DNA of 64,000 nt from Cryptosporidium bovis (Eukaryota; Apicomplexa; Conoidasida; Eucoccidiorida; Cryptosporidiidae). The DNA lies in NCBI GenBank assembly GCA_009768925.2, contig VHIT02000054.1, positions 372,001 through 436,000 of the forward strand. The letters run 5' to 3'. The first letter of the stretch is position 1; the number at the start of each line of letters is the position of its first letter. Of this stretch, positions 28,662 to 37,169 are shown in pieces. A program made the position numbers and the translations under genes. The notes under the pieces are model-generated. The model had not been told where the DNA came from. It was given only the letters and a program-made list of their open reading frames with translations, and searched no databases.

Positions 28662-31600
28662 ATGTTCATTCAGAAATTCGCAGATATTGCAATGTTCCCT
28701 GGGACATTTTCCTCATATGATGTAACATCTTTTCCAGAGACAATATTAATTCCGGGACTTGTGAACATGGATAGGAAGATTCCATGTTTTTTGTTTGTTC
28801 CAAAAGGAGGCCCAAAAATAATGGTTATATACGCTCACGCAAATGGAGTTGACATAGGTGAAATACACGGAAGGTTGAGGTATATTAGTGAAAGATTAAA
28901 AGTAAATATATTATTATTTGATTATCCGGGATATGGAAAGCATGAAGGGAGGTCTGACGAGTCAACCGTTGACCAATGTATGAGTTTAATCGTGAGTTTT
29001 GTTACACAGGAGTTAGGTTGGCCAATAGAAAATGTGGTGTTATGGGGTTGTTCAATTGGGACAGGCCCAAGCACTAGACAAGCTAAAATATTAAATGAGC
29101 AGAAAAAAAGATTGGGTGGGTTAATTCTTCAATGCCCATACAAAAGCATTAAACATGCAGCTGAAAGTTTAGCTGGAAAAGTTGGGCGTTTTCTGATAAC
29201 CCAACGTTGGAATATTCAATCGGAAGTATTAGAATGTTCTTGCCCGATTTTGTGGATCCACGGAAAAAAGGACTCTCTCTTTAGTTGGACAGGGAGTTTT
29301 GAAATGTATAACAACTATCATGCTAATCTCAGAAGTTGCCACTTCCCCAAAGAAGCCACTCATCATTATTTTGATATAGAAAGAGATATTATTCAACCAA
29401 TACTGAAATTTTTAGACAAATTTGTAACACCAAATCTAACCACAATTTACTATGGAAACTACATAAAAAATGGTAGGAGAATAAAATTCGATATTAGTAA
29501 AGCATATTACAGCAAACTTAATCCTTTTAGGCCAACTTTATTAGATGTCTATCTAACAAGGAATATAAATATGAAACTACATAAAGACAGTTCTGGTAAT
29601 AAGAAATATCTCAAAGATTCTACATTAAAAACAATTGATGAAGATGATTCAGATAACGTTAGAACCATTGGACCAAAAGATATAAAATCAATATTATCCC
29701 TATGGGGTAACAACAATAAAAATAGAGACTTCTTCTCAACAGTTAACCATAAAGTAAATTCTCTATATTTGGAGGGAGATTTTTCACCAAAATATATTTG
29801 GTTGAACGGAGAGGCTGGAGAATATATAGACCATTTGAAGGATGAAGAGTTATCCAGGACTAAGTCTTCATCTAGCATATATCTTTCCTCCTCAGGTGAA
29901 GATGAATTTGAACATAATGAATATGTAAATGAAGAATTTGATGATTTTGAGGATGAACTATCTTCTGATGATGGAAGCTCAAATGAAGAAATCAAATGTT
30001 ACAATAGACTGGTGAATTCGAATCTGATTTTGTCCAATCAACAATTTTACAGAAGTGCTAAACAGTGTATTTCATACAGTAATATTAATGTTTGTTCAAC
30101 AATAAGCCATAAATTGGCAAATTATCAAAGGCTTAACTCAAAGAAAAAAAATGTTATATTAAACAATCCGAGTGTGTTTAGAATGGATTGCAGAACTCGC
30201 GTGGAAAAAATGATATCAAATTCTTTTACGAGTGATGAGCTGTTATTAAACTTTTGGCCAATATCAAATCTTTATTGCTATTTGTATGATCGTTATCGCC
30301 ACTTTTTCCAAGTAATATTACAAAAAATAAAACAAAATAATATTTCATTTCTAAATAATAGCAATGACACATTTTTATCAATTATTATGTGGGTAAGAAG
30401 ACTTTATTATATATATACTCCTACATTGTTTGTGAATGTTGTATATTCGTTCAAATCTGAATCAGATGAGTGGTTTTTGGATGGGATTTCTATTGGAAAT
30501 ATATACATACAGCTACAAAAGATTAATGGTATTAATGGTAGAATGGTTGTAAGATTATTGGAAGATAATACTATAAGTAAGAATTTTCCTCCTCCACATT
30601 TCATAACAATACCTTTATACGCACCTCCGAAGCCATTTTTCCAGCCGATTGCCGAGTGGATTGTAAGGACGTTGTACAGAATTCATGTTTATGAGTTATT
30701 TAATGTTAATACTAAATACGGAAGTAATAACTTGTTACAAAAATATCCTAATATAGCTTCTTACAAAGATATAATGTCCCTTAAAGAAACAAAATGTTTA
30801 TTAGAAGAATTATCTTTCTCAAGTTTGCAACACTTTCTTTTATGTAACAGAAGACCAAAAATCGAAAAACTTGCATTAATAACTGGATTTGGAAATTGGA
30901 TACCTTTTGGTTGGGCAGAATTTATTGTAAAACTATTTGAATCAAATTCGGTTCATTTCCTACAAAGAATTATACTGAACAACATGATAAATGACATCAA
31001 TATGATTACTTCCAATTACTTTTGTTTACTTTTACCGTTTCATCTACCAGGGTTTATGAATATGGAAATAATTTATAAAGTAATAAAGACAAAAATAATT
31101 ACAAGAAGTGAATGGAACAATGGCAGAAACAATAGTTTTCTGGGTGAATCAGAGACACCAAATGATATTAATAACTTAATACATCCAGAAATATGTAATC
31201 ATATATTTAATACTGTCTTTAATGTGATAAACACGTCATTAAAAATCTCTAACATTGCAAGTATGGGCGGAATTGACGTAGGAAAATTCATTTTTAATTC
31301 TATCTTCAAAAGTAAGTATCTATTGCAAAATAACCAACCCAACTGGGAGGTCATCTTACAAGATTTAGAATCATTCTCGGAATTTATGTCGGGGATTAAT
31401 TTCTTCTGCCCAAGAATTTCATTACCTGGAATAAGTCAAGTGTTTAGAGTGAAAAGTAACTCAAAGTTTACTTCCAAGGACGAACTTTCAAAAGATCAAT
31501 TAAATGAGGACAAAGCCAGGTTGTATGAACGAAATTCGATAAATGTAGCAGAAACCAAACTAGGTGTTGATGACAAAAAGAATAGTGTATCATGTGATCA

Positions 31601-32939
31601 TTATTTATATGGGGATGAATCAAACGAAGAATATAGTGTAAATGAATCTGATTTATTTTATGATGAGACCGAATCACCTGAACAACCATTAAATAGTTCG
31701 TTTCAAGGTAAAATAATTTTAATGGATGGGATGAACAGAATCGACAATAGTTATACTGTGGATGACCAAATAGAAAAATCATACGATGAGAATACAAATG
31801 AACTTCCATTAACATGGGAATCTGTTTTTTTTAATTCAAGTGACCCTCTATTAATCATAAATCAGTTATTGTATAATGATAGGATATATATGGGAATGTC
31901 ACCATCAAATTATACTGTATTTCATAGACTCCTGTATGAAAAATATTCGTTTTTAAGGTTAGATCATGAATCGGAATGTATTTTTAAGTTATTGTGGCAC
32001 TTCTCTCATTGCTGTTTATATCATGGCTCACTTTTAAAGAATATAAACAAAACGAAATACTTTCCTTACTCGAATATACATCCACTACATTGTCTGTTAC
32101 TAATATCCGGAATAATAAGGAGAGCTATTGAAAACCCAAATGATGCAGATTTAAGTTTACTTAATTGGGCAAACAATTCAAATGAAAAACGTTATTGTGG
32201 TTTCAATTCTTCATGTTATTTCAAGTCTTCGACAAAAACCTTAAACATTTTGGAAAAAATACTTTCTATCTCGATGGAATTAATTGAAAATGGAGTCTGT
32301 AACACTATAATAGAATACTCGACAGATATAATACGTCATGGAGAACTTAACATTGATGTAAATAAAAATGCGCAAGACAAGGACATTCCAACTGTAACTA
32401 AACACAACAAATGCATTACAAAATCTAGTTCTGAAACCAAAATTGATCAGGCTCAAATTCAAAAAGAAACAAAAGAAGAAATTACTTCCAATTCAAATAT
32501 CTCGAACTCTATATCTAGTGATTCATATAATTCCTCACGAATTTCATCACTTGAGTCCCTAACTTTGAACTTTAAAAGTAATCAGGTAAATTCAAATAAT
32601 TTAAGTTACGCAGAAAATCAAAGGAGAGTAATGATTTTCTCATCAACAAACACTAATATAGAAATGCATAGCAAAGAAATGCAGATCCTTAAGAAAACCA
32701 CAAGTAAGAGACTAATTAAAGATACGAGAGTAGTAAATCTGAACTCATCATATCTTAGAAGAAATCAATTCTCGCCAATAATTGCAGGTAATATATCAGG
32801 TTTAGATATCCCTAATAAAGATAAACAACCTTGTTTAGGAAATAATACTTGTAAGGGCGAAGACTTGCCCCAGGATATAAAATATAAAACTAAAAATAAG
32901 GTATCCTTATCTTCGCCCTTAAAACTTTTTAAAAAGTAG
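28662..32939 (+). CDS. ABHD17-like serine hydrolase with ~1150-residue unknown C-terminal region
   Basis: Residues ~1-255 of this 1425-aa protein form an alpha/beta hydrolase close to ABHD17, the family that depalmitoylates membrane proteins. Visible parts are YAHANGVDIGE (oxyanion region), LFDYPGYGKHEGRSDES, nucleophile elbow GCSIG with Ser131, ILWIHGKKDSLF with Asp204, and ATHHYFD with the catalytic His at 234 or 235. From about residue 290 onward I recognise no domain. There is an acidic Ser/Asp/Glu patch at about 405-445, then a long helical, aromatic-rich region to about residue 1210 (repeated LL/FF-rich helices), and a Ser/Asn-rich basic end. The whole frame is continuous from one ATG. 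The fusion is unusual: normal ABHD17 proteins are near 300 residues. The enzymatic part is secure; its substrates are unknown. Confidence 0.8.
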   Translation: MFIQKFADIAMFPGTFSSYDVTSFPETILIPGLVNMDRKIPCFLFVPKGGPKIMVIYAHANGVDIGEIHGRLRYISERLKVNILLFDYPGYGKHEGRSDESTVDQCMSLIVSFVTQELGWPIENVVLWGCSIGTGPSTRQAKILNEQKKRLGGLILQCPYKSIKHAAESLAGKVGRFLITQRWNIQSEVLECSCPILWIHGKKDSLFSWTGSFEMYNNYHANLRSCHFPKEATHHYFDIERDIIQPILKFLDKFVTPNLTTIYYGNYIKNGRRIKFDISKAYYSKLNPFRPTLLDVYLTRNINMKLHKDSSGNKKYLKDSTLKTIDEDDSDNVRTIGPKDIKSILSLWGNNNKNRDFFSTVNHKVNSLYLEGDFSPKYIWLNGEAGEYIDHLKDEELSRTKSSSSIYLSSSGEDEFEHNEYVNEEFDDFEDELSSDDGSSNEEIKCYNRLVNSNLILSNQQFYRSAKQCISYSNINVCSTISHKLANYQRLNSKKKNVILNNPSVFRMDCRTRVEKMISNSFTSDELLLNFWPISNLYCYLYDRYRHFFQVILQKIKQNNISFLNNSNDTFLSIIMWVRRLYYIYTPTLFVNVVYSFKSESDEWFLDGISIGNIYIQLQKINGINGRMVVRLLEDNTISKNFPPPHFITIPLYAPPKPFFQPIAEWIVRTLYRIHVYELFNVNTKYGSNNLLQKYPNIASYKDIMSLKETKCLLEELSFSSLQHFLLCNRRPKIEKLALITGFGNWIPFGWAEFIVKLFESNSVHFLQRIILNNMINDINMITSNYFCLLLPFHLPGFMNMEIIYKVIKTKIITRSEWNNGRNNSFLGESETPNDINNLIHPEICNHIFNTVFNVINTSLKISNIASMGGIDVGKFIFNSIFKSKYLLQNNQPNWEVILQDLESFSEFMSGINFFCPRISLPGISQVFRVKSNSKFTSKDELSKDQLNEDKARLYERNSINVAETKLGVDDKKNSVSCDHYLYGDESNEEYSVNESDLFYDETESPEQPLNSSFQGKIILMDGMNRIDNSYTVDDQIEKSYDENTNELPLTWESVFFNSSDPLLIINQLLYNDRIYMGMSPSNYTVFHRLLYEKYSFLRLDHESECIFKLLWHFSHCCLYHGSLLKNINKTKYFPYSNIHPLHCLLLISGIIRRAIENPNDADLSLLNWANNSNEKRYCGFNSSCYFKSSTKTLNILEKILSISMELIENGVCNTIIEYSTDIIRHGELNIDVNKNAQDKDIPTVTKHNKCITKSSSETKIDQAQIQKETKEEITSNSNISNSISSDSYNSSRISSLESLTLNFKSNQVNSNNLSYAENQRRVMIFSSTNTNIEMHSKEMQILKKTTSKRLIKDTRVVNLNSSYLRRNQFSPIIAGNISGLDIPNKDKQPCLGNNTCKGEDLPQDIKYKTKNKVSLSSPLKLFKK

Positions 32940-33115
32940 AAATGCAAACATAAATAGACAAATGAAGTTTTTTTTCTGATTGTTTTAATTAGGTCCTCAC
33001 TTTGGCACATTTTTATTGTGCCGCAGTAAAGCCTTGTGGATAATGTGATTAGATCTTAGATACATAAACTCAGTAAAAATCCACTAATCAAAATATTTTT
33101 TGTCTGAAGCTTCAT

Positions 33116-33862
33116 ATGGGGAATAACCTTTTAAACTTGGGAGAATTTTTAAATGAATTTAAGCGCAGGCAGTTTAACGTTTTAGTTTCTGGGCCGGCTT
33201 CTTCTGGGAGAACTGCATTTCTTTTGAGAAACTTGAGAGGAAAGTATGTAGACCCCATTATGGCTTCAGAAGGAATGAATATAATGCAATTTAAAAGGGA
33301 AAATTGCCTTCTCAACATTGTTGATGCTGATGTATTCTTAAACAATAGCAAAACTTGCTCAGAATTTCTTTGCGATAGAAACAAAATAAATCCAATTAAC
33401 TCCTTAAATGAAAGGCGAAGAGGAATTAGGAATAATGAGGAAGGTGGGATAGAAGTCTTTAAAAAGCAAGTTAAATTCGATGGGATATTATTTTTTGTTG
33501 ATTCAAGTGATCATGGAAGACTGCCATTGGCTAGAAGGTTACTTATACAATTAATAGAGAAAGTTGGATGCAATGGTCCTGTAATACTAATTATTGCTGC
33601 CAAGCAAGATGTCCTAGGAGCCCTAAACCCTAGAGAACTGGCAATGGAGTTAAATATAGACGAAATAATACAGATTTTCGGAGATAGAATCCATGAGTAT
33701 GGAGTCATTGGAGTTTCTTCTTATACAGGTCTAGGCTGCAAAGAAGCTCTTGATTGGATTACGGATACAATATGGAAACATCAGTCATTCTGTTTCTGTA
33801 TTCCTTTTAATAACTTTTGCTATAACCTATACAATTGTAATCTTTCATTTCTAAGTAGATGA
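33116..33862 (+). CDS. Divergent Arf-like small GTPase
   Basis: The 248-aa protein has the Arf/Arl layout. The G1 loop is GPASSGRT, with Arg in place of the usual Lys. A middle strand is FDGILFFVDSSDHGRLPLAR, like Arf G-x-I-F-V-V-D-S-x-D. The G4 motif is AAKQDVLGALNPREL, where the usual N-K-Q-D Asn is Ala. The G5 region is GVSSYTGLGCKEALDWI. The W-D-x-G-G-Q switch 2 motif is not recognisable; the segment reads NIVDADVFLN. These changes suggest weak or altered nucleotide handling. The N-terminus MGNNLL has Gly2 and could be myristoylated, although Ser/Thr at position 6 is absent. The C-terminal 25 residues are Cys/Phe-rich and unusual. SRP receptor beta is a less likely alternative. Confidence 0.7.
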   Translation: MGNNLLNLGEFLNEFKRRQFNVLVSGPASSGRTAFLLRNLRGKYVDPIMASEGMNIMQFKRENCLLNIVDADVFLNNSKTCSEFLCDRNKINPINSLNERRRGIRNNEEGGIEVFKKQVKFDGILFFVDSSDHGRLPLARRLLIQLIEKVGCNGPVILIIAAKQDVLGALNPRELAMELNIDEIIQIFGDRIHEYGVIGVSSYTGLGCKEALDWITDTIWKHQSFCFCIPFNNFCYNLYNCNLSFLSR

Positions 33863-33882
33863 TTTAATTTTGTTTCCTGATA

Positions 33883-34644
33883 TTATTCATTTCTTGTATT
33901 GTAACTTCCACAAAATTGACATTTCAATCCATATGGATGAGAATTTGTGTTACTTTTTCTATTGCAGTCACTGCAAAGTATATCTACTAGTTCTCTTGAG
34001 GATTCTGGTAAGGGAGAATCTTCTATCATTTTGTCAATGGCTTTCCAGATTTCAGAACTTTCGTATAATGTCTTGTTACAAATTGGGCAACGCATTCCTA
34101 CCAAACCAGATAATTCGGTTAATTTTGACAAGCAATCTTCGTGTATTGTGTGACCACAACTTAGTATTGAAACAGTTTTTACCGATTGAAATAAATCATC
34201 AAGGCATAGAGGGCAAGGCCGCTTGCAAGAATTTTCAATACACTTGTGTGTTTCTTTGATACTTATGGGATAACACATACTACAAATGTTGCAATGAAAG
34301 TAGGATCCAGCCTCTCCTATTCTACAGATTCCACATTCATCACAATGAAATATACTTTTTTTAATTCCTTCATTATCCCAAAGTTTGCAAATGTTACAGT
34401 AATATGACGCGAATTCACTAACATTACACTTTTTTCCAGATATATTTCCATTGTTTATGCAAGAATTACCGATAGGTTGACGCTCACCACATACACTACA
34501 TACTATTTCTTTTATTTCAAATCTATTGAGATCCCCATGGTTATTCTCTGGGTCTTCATTGTGGCAATGTCTACACCAATACTCAGTATCACAACATGGA
34601 GAAATTATTTTGCATTTTCTTCTATAGTGCTTACATCCATCCAT
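33883..34644 (-). CDS. RCHY1: RCHY1/PIRH2-type CHY and RING finger ubiquitin ligase
   Basis: The 253-aa protein has the full domain order of RING and CHY zinc-finger E3 ligases. It has a CHY finger (CKHYRRKCKIISPCCDTEYWC then CRHCHNE), the CTCHY zinc finger (YYCNICKLWDNEG, FHCDECGICRIG, FHCNICSMCYP), and a RING-H2 (CPLCLDDLF, LSCGHTIHEDCL, CPICNKTLYE). The C-terminal zinc ribbon is DILCSDCNRKS ... LKCQFCGSYNT. The family ubiquitinates substrates such as p53 in animals; the targets here are unknown. It is tail-to-tail with the Arf-like gene (20 bp between stops) and head-to-head with TAF5 (202 bp). Confidence 0.95.
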   Translation of the reverse strand: MDGCKHYRRKCKIISPCCDTEYWCRHCHNEDPENNHGDLNRFEIKEIVCSVCGERQPIGNSCINNGNISGKKCNVSEFASYYCNICKLWDNEGIKKSIFHCDECGICRIGEAGSYFHCNICSMCYPISIKETHKCIENSCKRPCPLCLDDLFQSVKTVSILSCGHTIHEDCLSKLTELSGLVGMRCPICNKTLYESSEIWKAIDKMIEDSPLPESSRELVDILCSDCNRKSNTNSHPYGLKCQFCGSYNTRNE

Positions 34645-34846
34645 AACTTTGGAAGGAAAATAATTAAATTAATTTTGGCAATTTTTTTACATTATGGTTG
34701 AAACGCATTATTTAAGTAGCGGTAAGAAAATAATCCCCTTCAAAATTAACAAAAGCCATTAAGCTTGTCAACGAAAGTATAGTTAGAGCAATATTCATCA
34801 AAGAGATTATCATTATTATGCCACTAGTATCAAAGCTTTAACCAAA

Positions 34847-37102
34847 ATGAACAATAACCAATTAATTCAAGGCAATGTTTCACTAAATGGCTGTCAAAGG
34901 CAGGGCCCCATTCGAACTCAGGTCCCATTTGATTTTACGTCCTCTCAATCAACTTCCTACTGCAACCAGGTTTTGAATACTCAAAATTTAATGAAAACTA
35001 TTATACCTGAGACTCAAAATTCTGAAAAAAATGAATTAAACATATCACAGATATTTAGTTACTTAAAAAATAATGATTATATGGTTACAGTTGAAGCGTT
35101 GTTATCCGAAATCAATGAAAAAAGAAAGAGGTATAAGCACAGCTTTTTGGAAAAAGAGGAATATAATTTTGAAGAGCATGTTGAAGAGTACAGGAGACTG
35201 TCTGTTATTTCAGATAAAGTGTTATCTGAAAAATACTTAAGGTTCAGAGATTGGACCTTGAACTCAATATCTTCTGTTAGAGAGGAACTTCTCTCAATTT
35301 GCTTTGTTTTATTCATAAAAATTTATTTTATATTGCTGAGAAGAAAAGGTGAAGGTTTTCATAAGAAATTTTTTAACAAATTTGCGGATGATTTTGCATA
35401 CTCAAGATACAGAGAAATAGTATCTCTATTGAAAGTTTCAGATGAAATTGAAAAAATAAAAAAAATAGATTTACTGAAACCGTACGTTGAATCAAAGTTC
35501 CATATTATTTTGAGGCCAATGGCAATTTCTTTATTAAATAGTTATTTGTTAACAAATGAAGAAACAACAATAATTAACATAATTCAGGAAAAGCTCGTAA
35601 TTCATATGCATACAAATTCTAATAAACAAGCATTAAACAATGAGAAAGAAAAGGAAGCGTTAAAACTTTCGAAAGAAATTGGAGTTTTTCAGATAGGTGA
35701 ACTTTACACTGAAGACTCACTTTCATTCGAAGTTATTCCAAATAATCAAAGAAATAGTGAAAAAAAAGAGCCTCAAAATGTTAAAGACAATCAAAAATTC
35801 GCCGACTTACCTCTTTTTGGAAGAAGCATCGGACTTAGTCAATCAACTTATAAATGGGGACTATTCCCTGAAAATTTTAGTGAAATAATACCTAAAGAAA
35901 GCGAATTCAAGAAATTAAAAGGAAATAGACTTGATAATGAAGTTACCGAAGAGATCAAGGGACCTAATGAAATAGATTTTTTGCCGATAAATGATTCATC
36001 CAACCCATTTACAATAAGTTATAAAAAACACTTATTCAATGAAATTTCAAATCGCCATTCTCTTGATTCAAACAATTACCCATCCATAATAACAAATAAT
36101 TTAGAATACATTAATTTCAATGAAATTATTGATATGAATGTCTCTCATAATCACGTTTTTGGTGCTTTCTGTACAGAAGATGGATGTATCCAGGTATATG
36201 ACATGAGAAACAGAGATAAAAAAATTAATCCTGCCTGGATTCATAGAAATAGAGTGCAATGCATAAGGTTCCATCCATGGAATCCGGAGTTTATATTGTC
36301 TGGTGGTTTAGATAGTAAAATTAATTTATCTATCATTACAAAAGATCGTTCAGAAAGGTCATTAGCTCAATTAGTAACGTATAGTGGACACTCGAGCAAT
36401 AATTGTATTTGGGACATAAATTGGGATGATTACGGAGTTTCATTTATTAGTGGCTCAAGTGATAGGACAGCAAGATTATGGTGTACATCTAGGACATTTC
36501 CCATTAGGATTTTTTCGGGCCACTTAGGTGACGTCATGTCAGTATCAATCCACCCAAACTCTTCGATTGTTTCCACTGGTGGGAGTGATGGGCAAGTCAT
36601 TTTTTGGGATGTTCGTACGGGAAAAAAAGAAGGTGTGATTTACAATAGTAAAGTTACTCCTGGTATTATAAATCAAGTGAAATTTGGTCACAATGGTTAT
36701 TTTTTAGCATCTTCAACTATTTTTGACCCAATTACAAAAAAGAATTCAAAATGCGAATTAAATGTGCCGATTTGGGACATTAGAAAGTTAGGTACGAATA
36801 CCATTCAATACTATCAACTTTGTAAACTACCAACTAAAGTAACAAATATGAATGGAAAAGTTTTCATTAAGTCTCTGGATTTTTCATATGGAAGCCGAAT
36901 TCTTGCGTCTGTAACTAATAATTCGATAGTGTCATTGTGGGACACAAATGTGGAAACATGTCTCGGTCAGCCATTAAAAACAAATACAGAATTATATTCA
37001 ACATCGTTATATAAAATCAAAGATTCAAGCTCAAAAAGTTTAAAATTTCTTCCGAGTAACCTGCTTTCTGTTTCTTCTGTGAAAATTAGCACCAACTATT
37101 AA
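34847..37102 (+). CDS. TAF5: TFIID subunit TAF5 (LisH, NTD2, WD40)
   Basis: The 751-aa protein has the TAF5 architecture. A LisH-like helix pair is ISQIFSYLKNNDYMVTVEALL (about residues 66-86, split here as ISQIFSYLKNN + DYMVTVEALL). A conserved N-terminal domain ends FADDFAYSRYREIVSLLKVS, and the C-terminal WD40 propeller runs from about residue 420. Clear propeller blades include LWCT..FPIRIFSGHLGDVM and SVSIHPNSSIVSTGGSDGQV, close to human TAF5 F-A-G-H-x-x-D-V. TAF5 is a scaffold of TFIID in RNA polymerase II transcription; SAGA shares it in some eukaryotes. The linker between NTD2 and WD40 is Asn/Lys-rich and long. Later blades are irregular, but the family call is firm. Confidence 0.88.
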   Translation: MNNNQLIQGNVSLNGCQRQGPIRTQVPFDFTSSQSTSYCNQVLNTQNLMKTIIPETQNSEKNELNISQIFSYLKNNDYMVTVEALLSEINEKRKRYKHSFLEKEEYNFEEHVEEYRRLSVISDKVLSEKYLRFRDWTLNSISSVREELLSICFVLFIKIYFILLRRKGEGFHKKFFNKFADDFAYSRYREIVSLLKVSDEIEKIKKIDLLKPYVESKFHIILRPMAISLLNSYLLTNEETTIINIIQEKLVIHMHTNSNKQALNNEKEKEALKLSKEIGVFQIGELYTEDSLSFEVIPNNQRNSEKKEPQNVKDNQKFADLPLFGRSIGLSQSTYKWGLFPENFSEIIPKESEFKKLKGNRLDNEVTEEIKGPNEIDFLPINDSSNPFTISYKKHLFNEISNRHSLDSNNYPSIITNNLEYINFNEIIDMNVSHNHVFGAFCTEDGCIQVYDMRNRDKKINPAWIHRNRVQCIRFHPWNPEFILSGGLDSKINLSIITKDRSERSLAQLVTYSGHSSNNCIWDINWDDYGVSFISGSSDRTARLWCTSRTFPIRIFSGHLGDVMSVSIHPNSSIVSTGGSDGQVIFWDVRTGKKEGVIYNSKVTPGIINQVKFGHNGYFLASSTIFDPITKKNSKCELNVPIWDIRKLGTNTIQYYQLCKLPTKVTNMNGKVFIKSLDFSYGSRILASVTNNSIVSLWDTNVETCLGQPLKTNTELYSTSLYKIKDSSSKSLKFLPSNLLSVSSVKISTNY

Positions 37103-37169
37103 TTTCAATGTTATTTACTCATTTTTTCTCTTATTTTTAGTATCTTTAACTACATGAATGTAAATGTTA

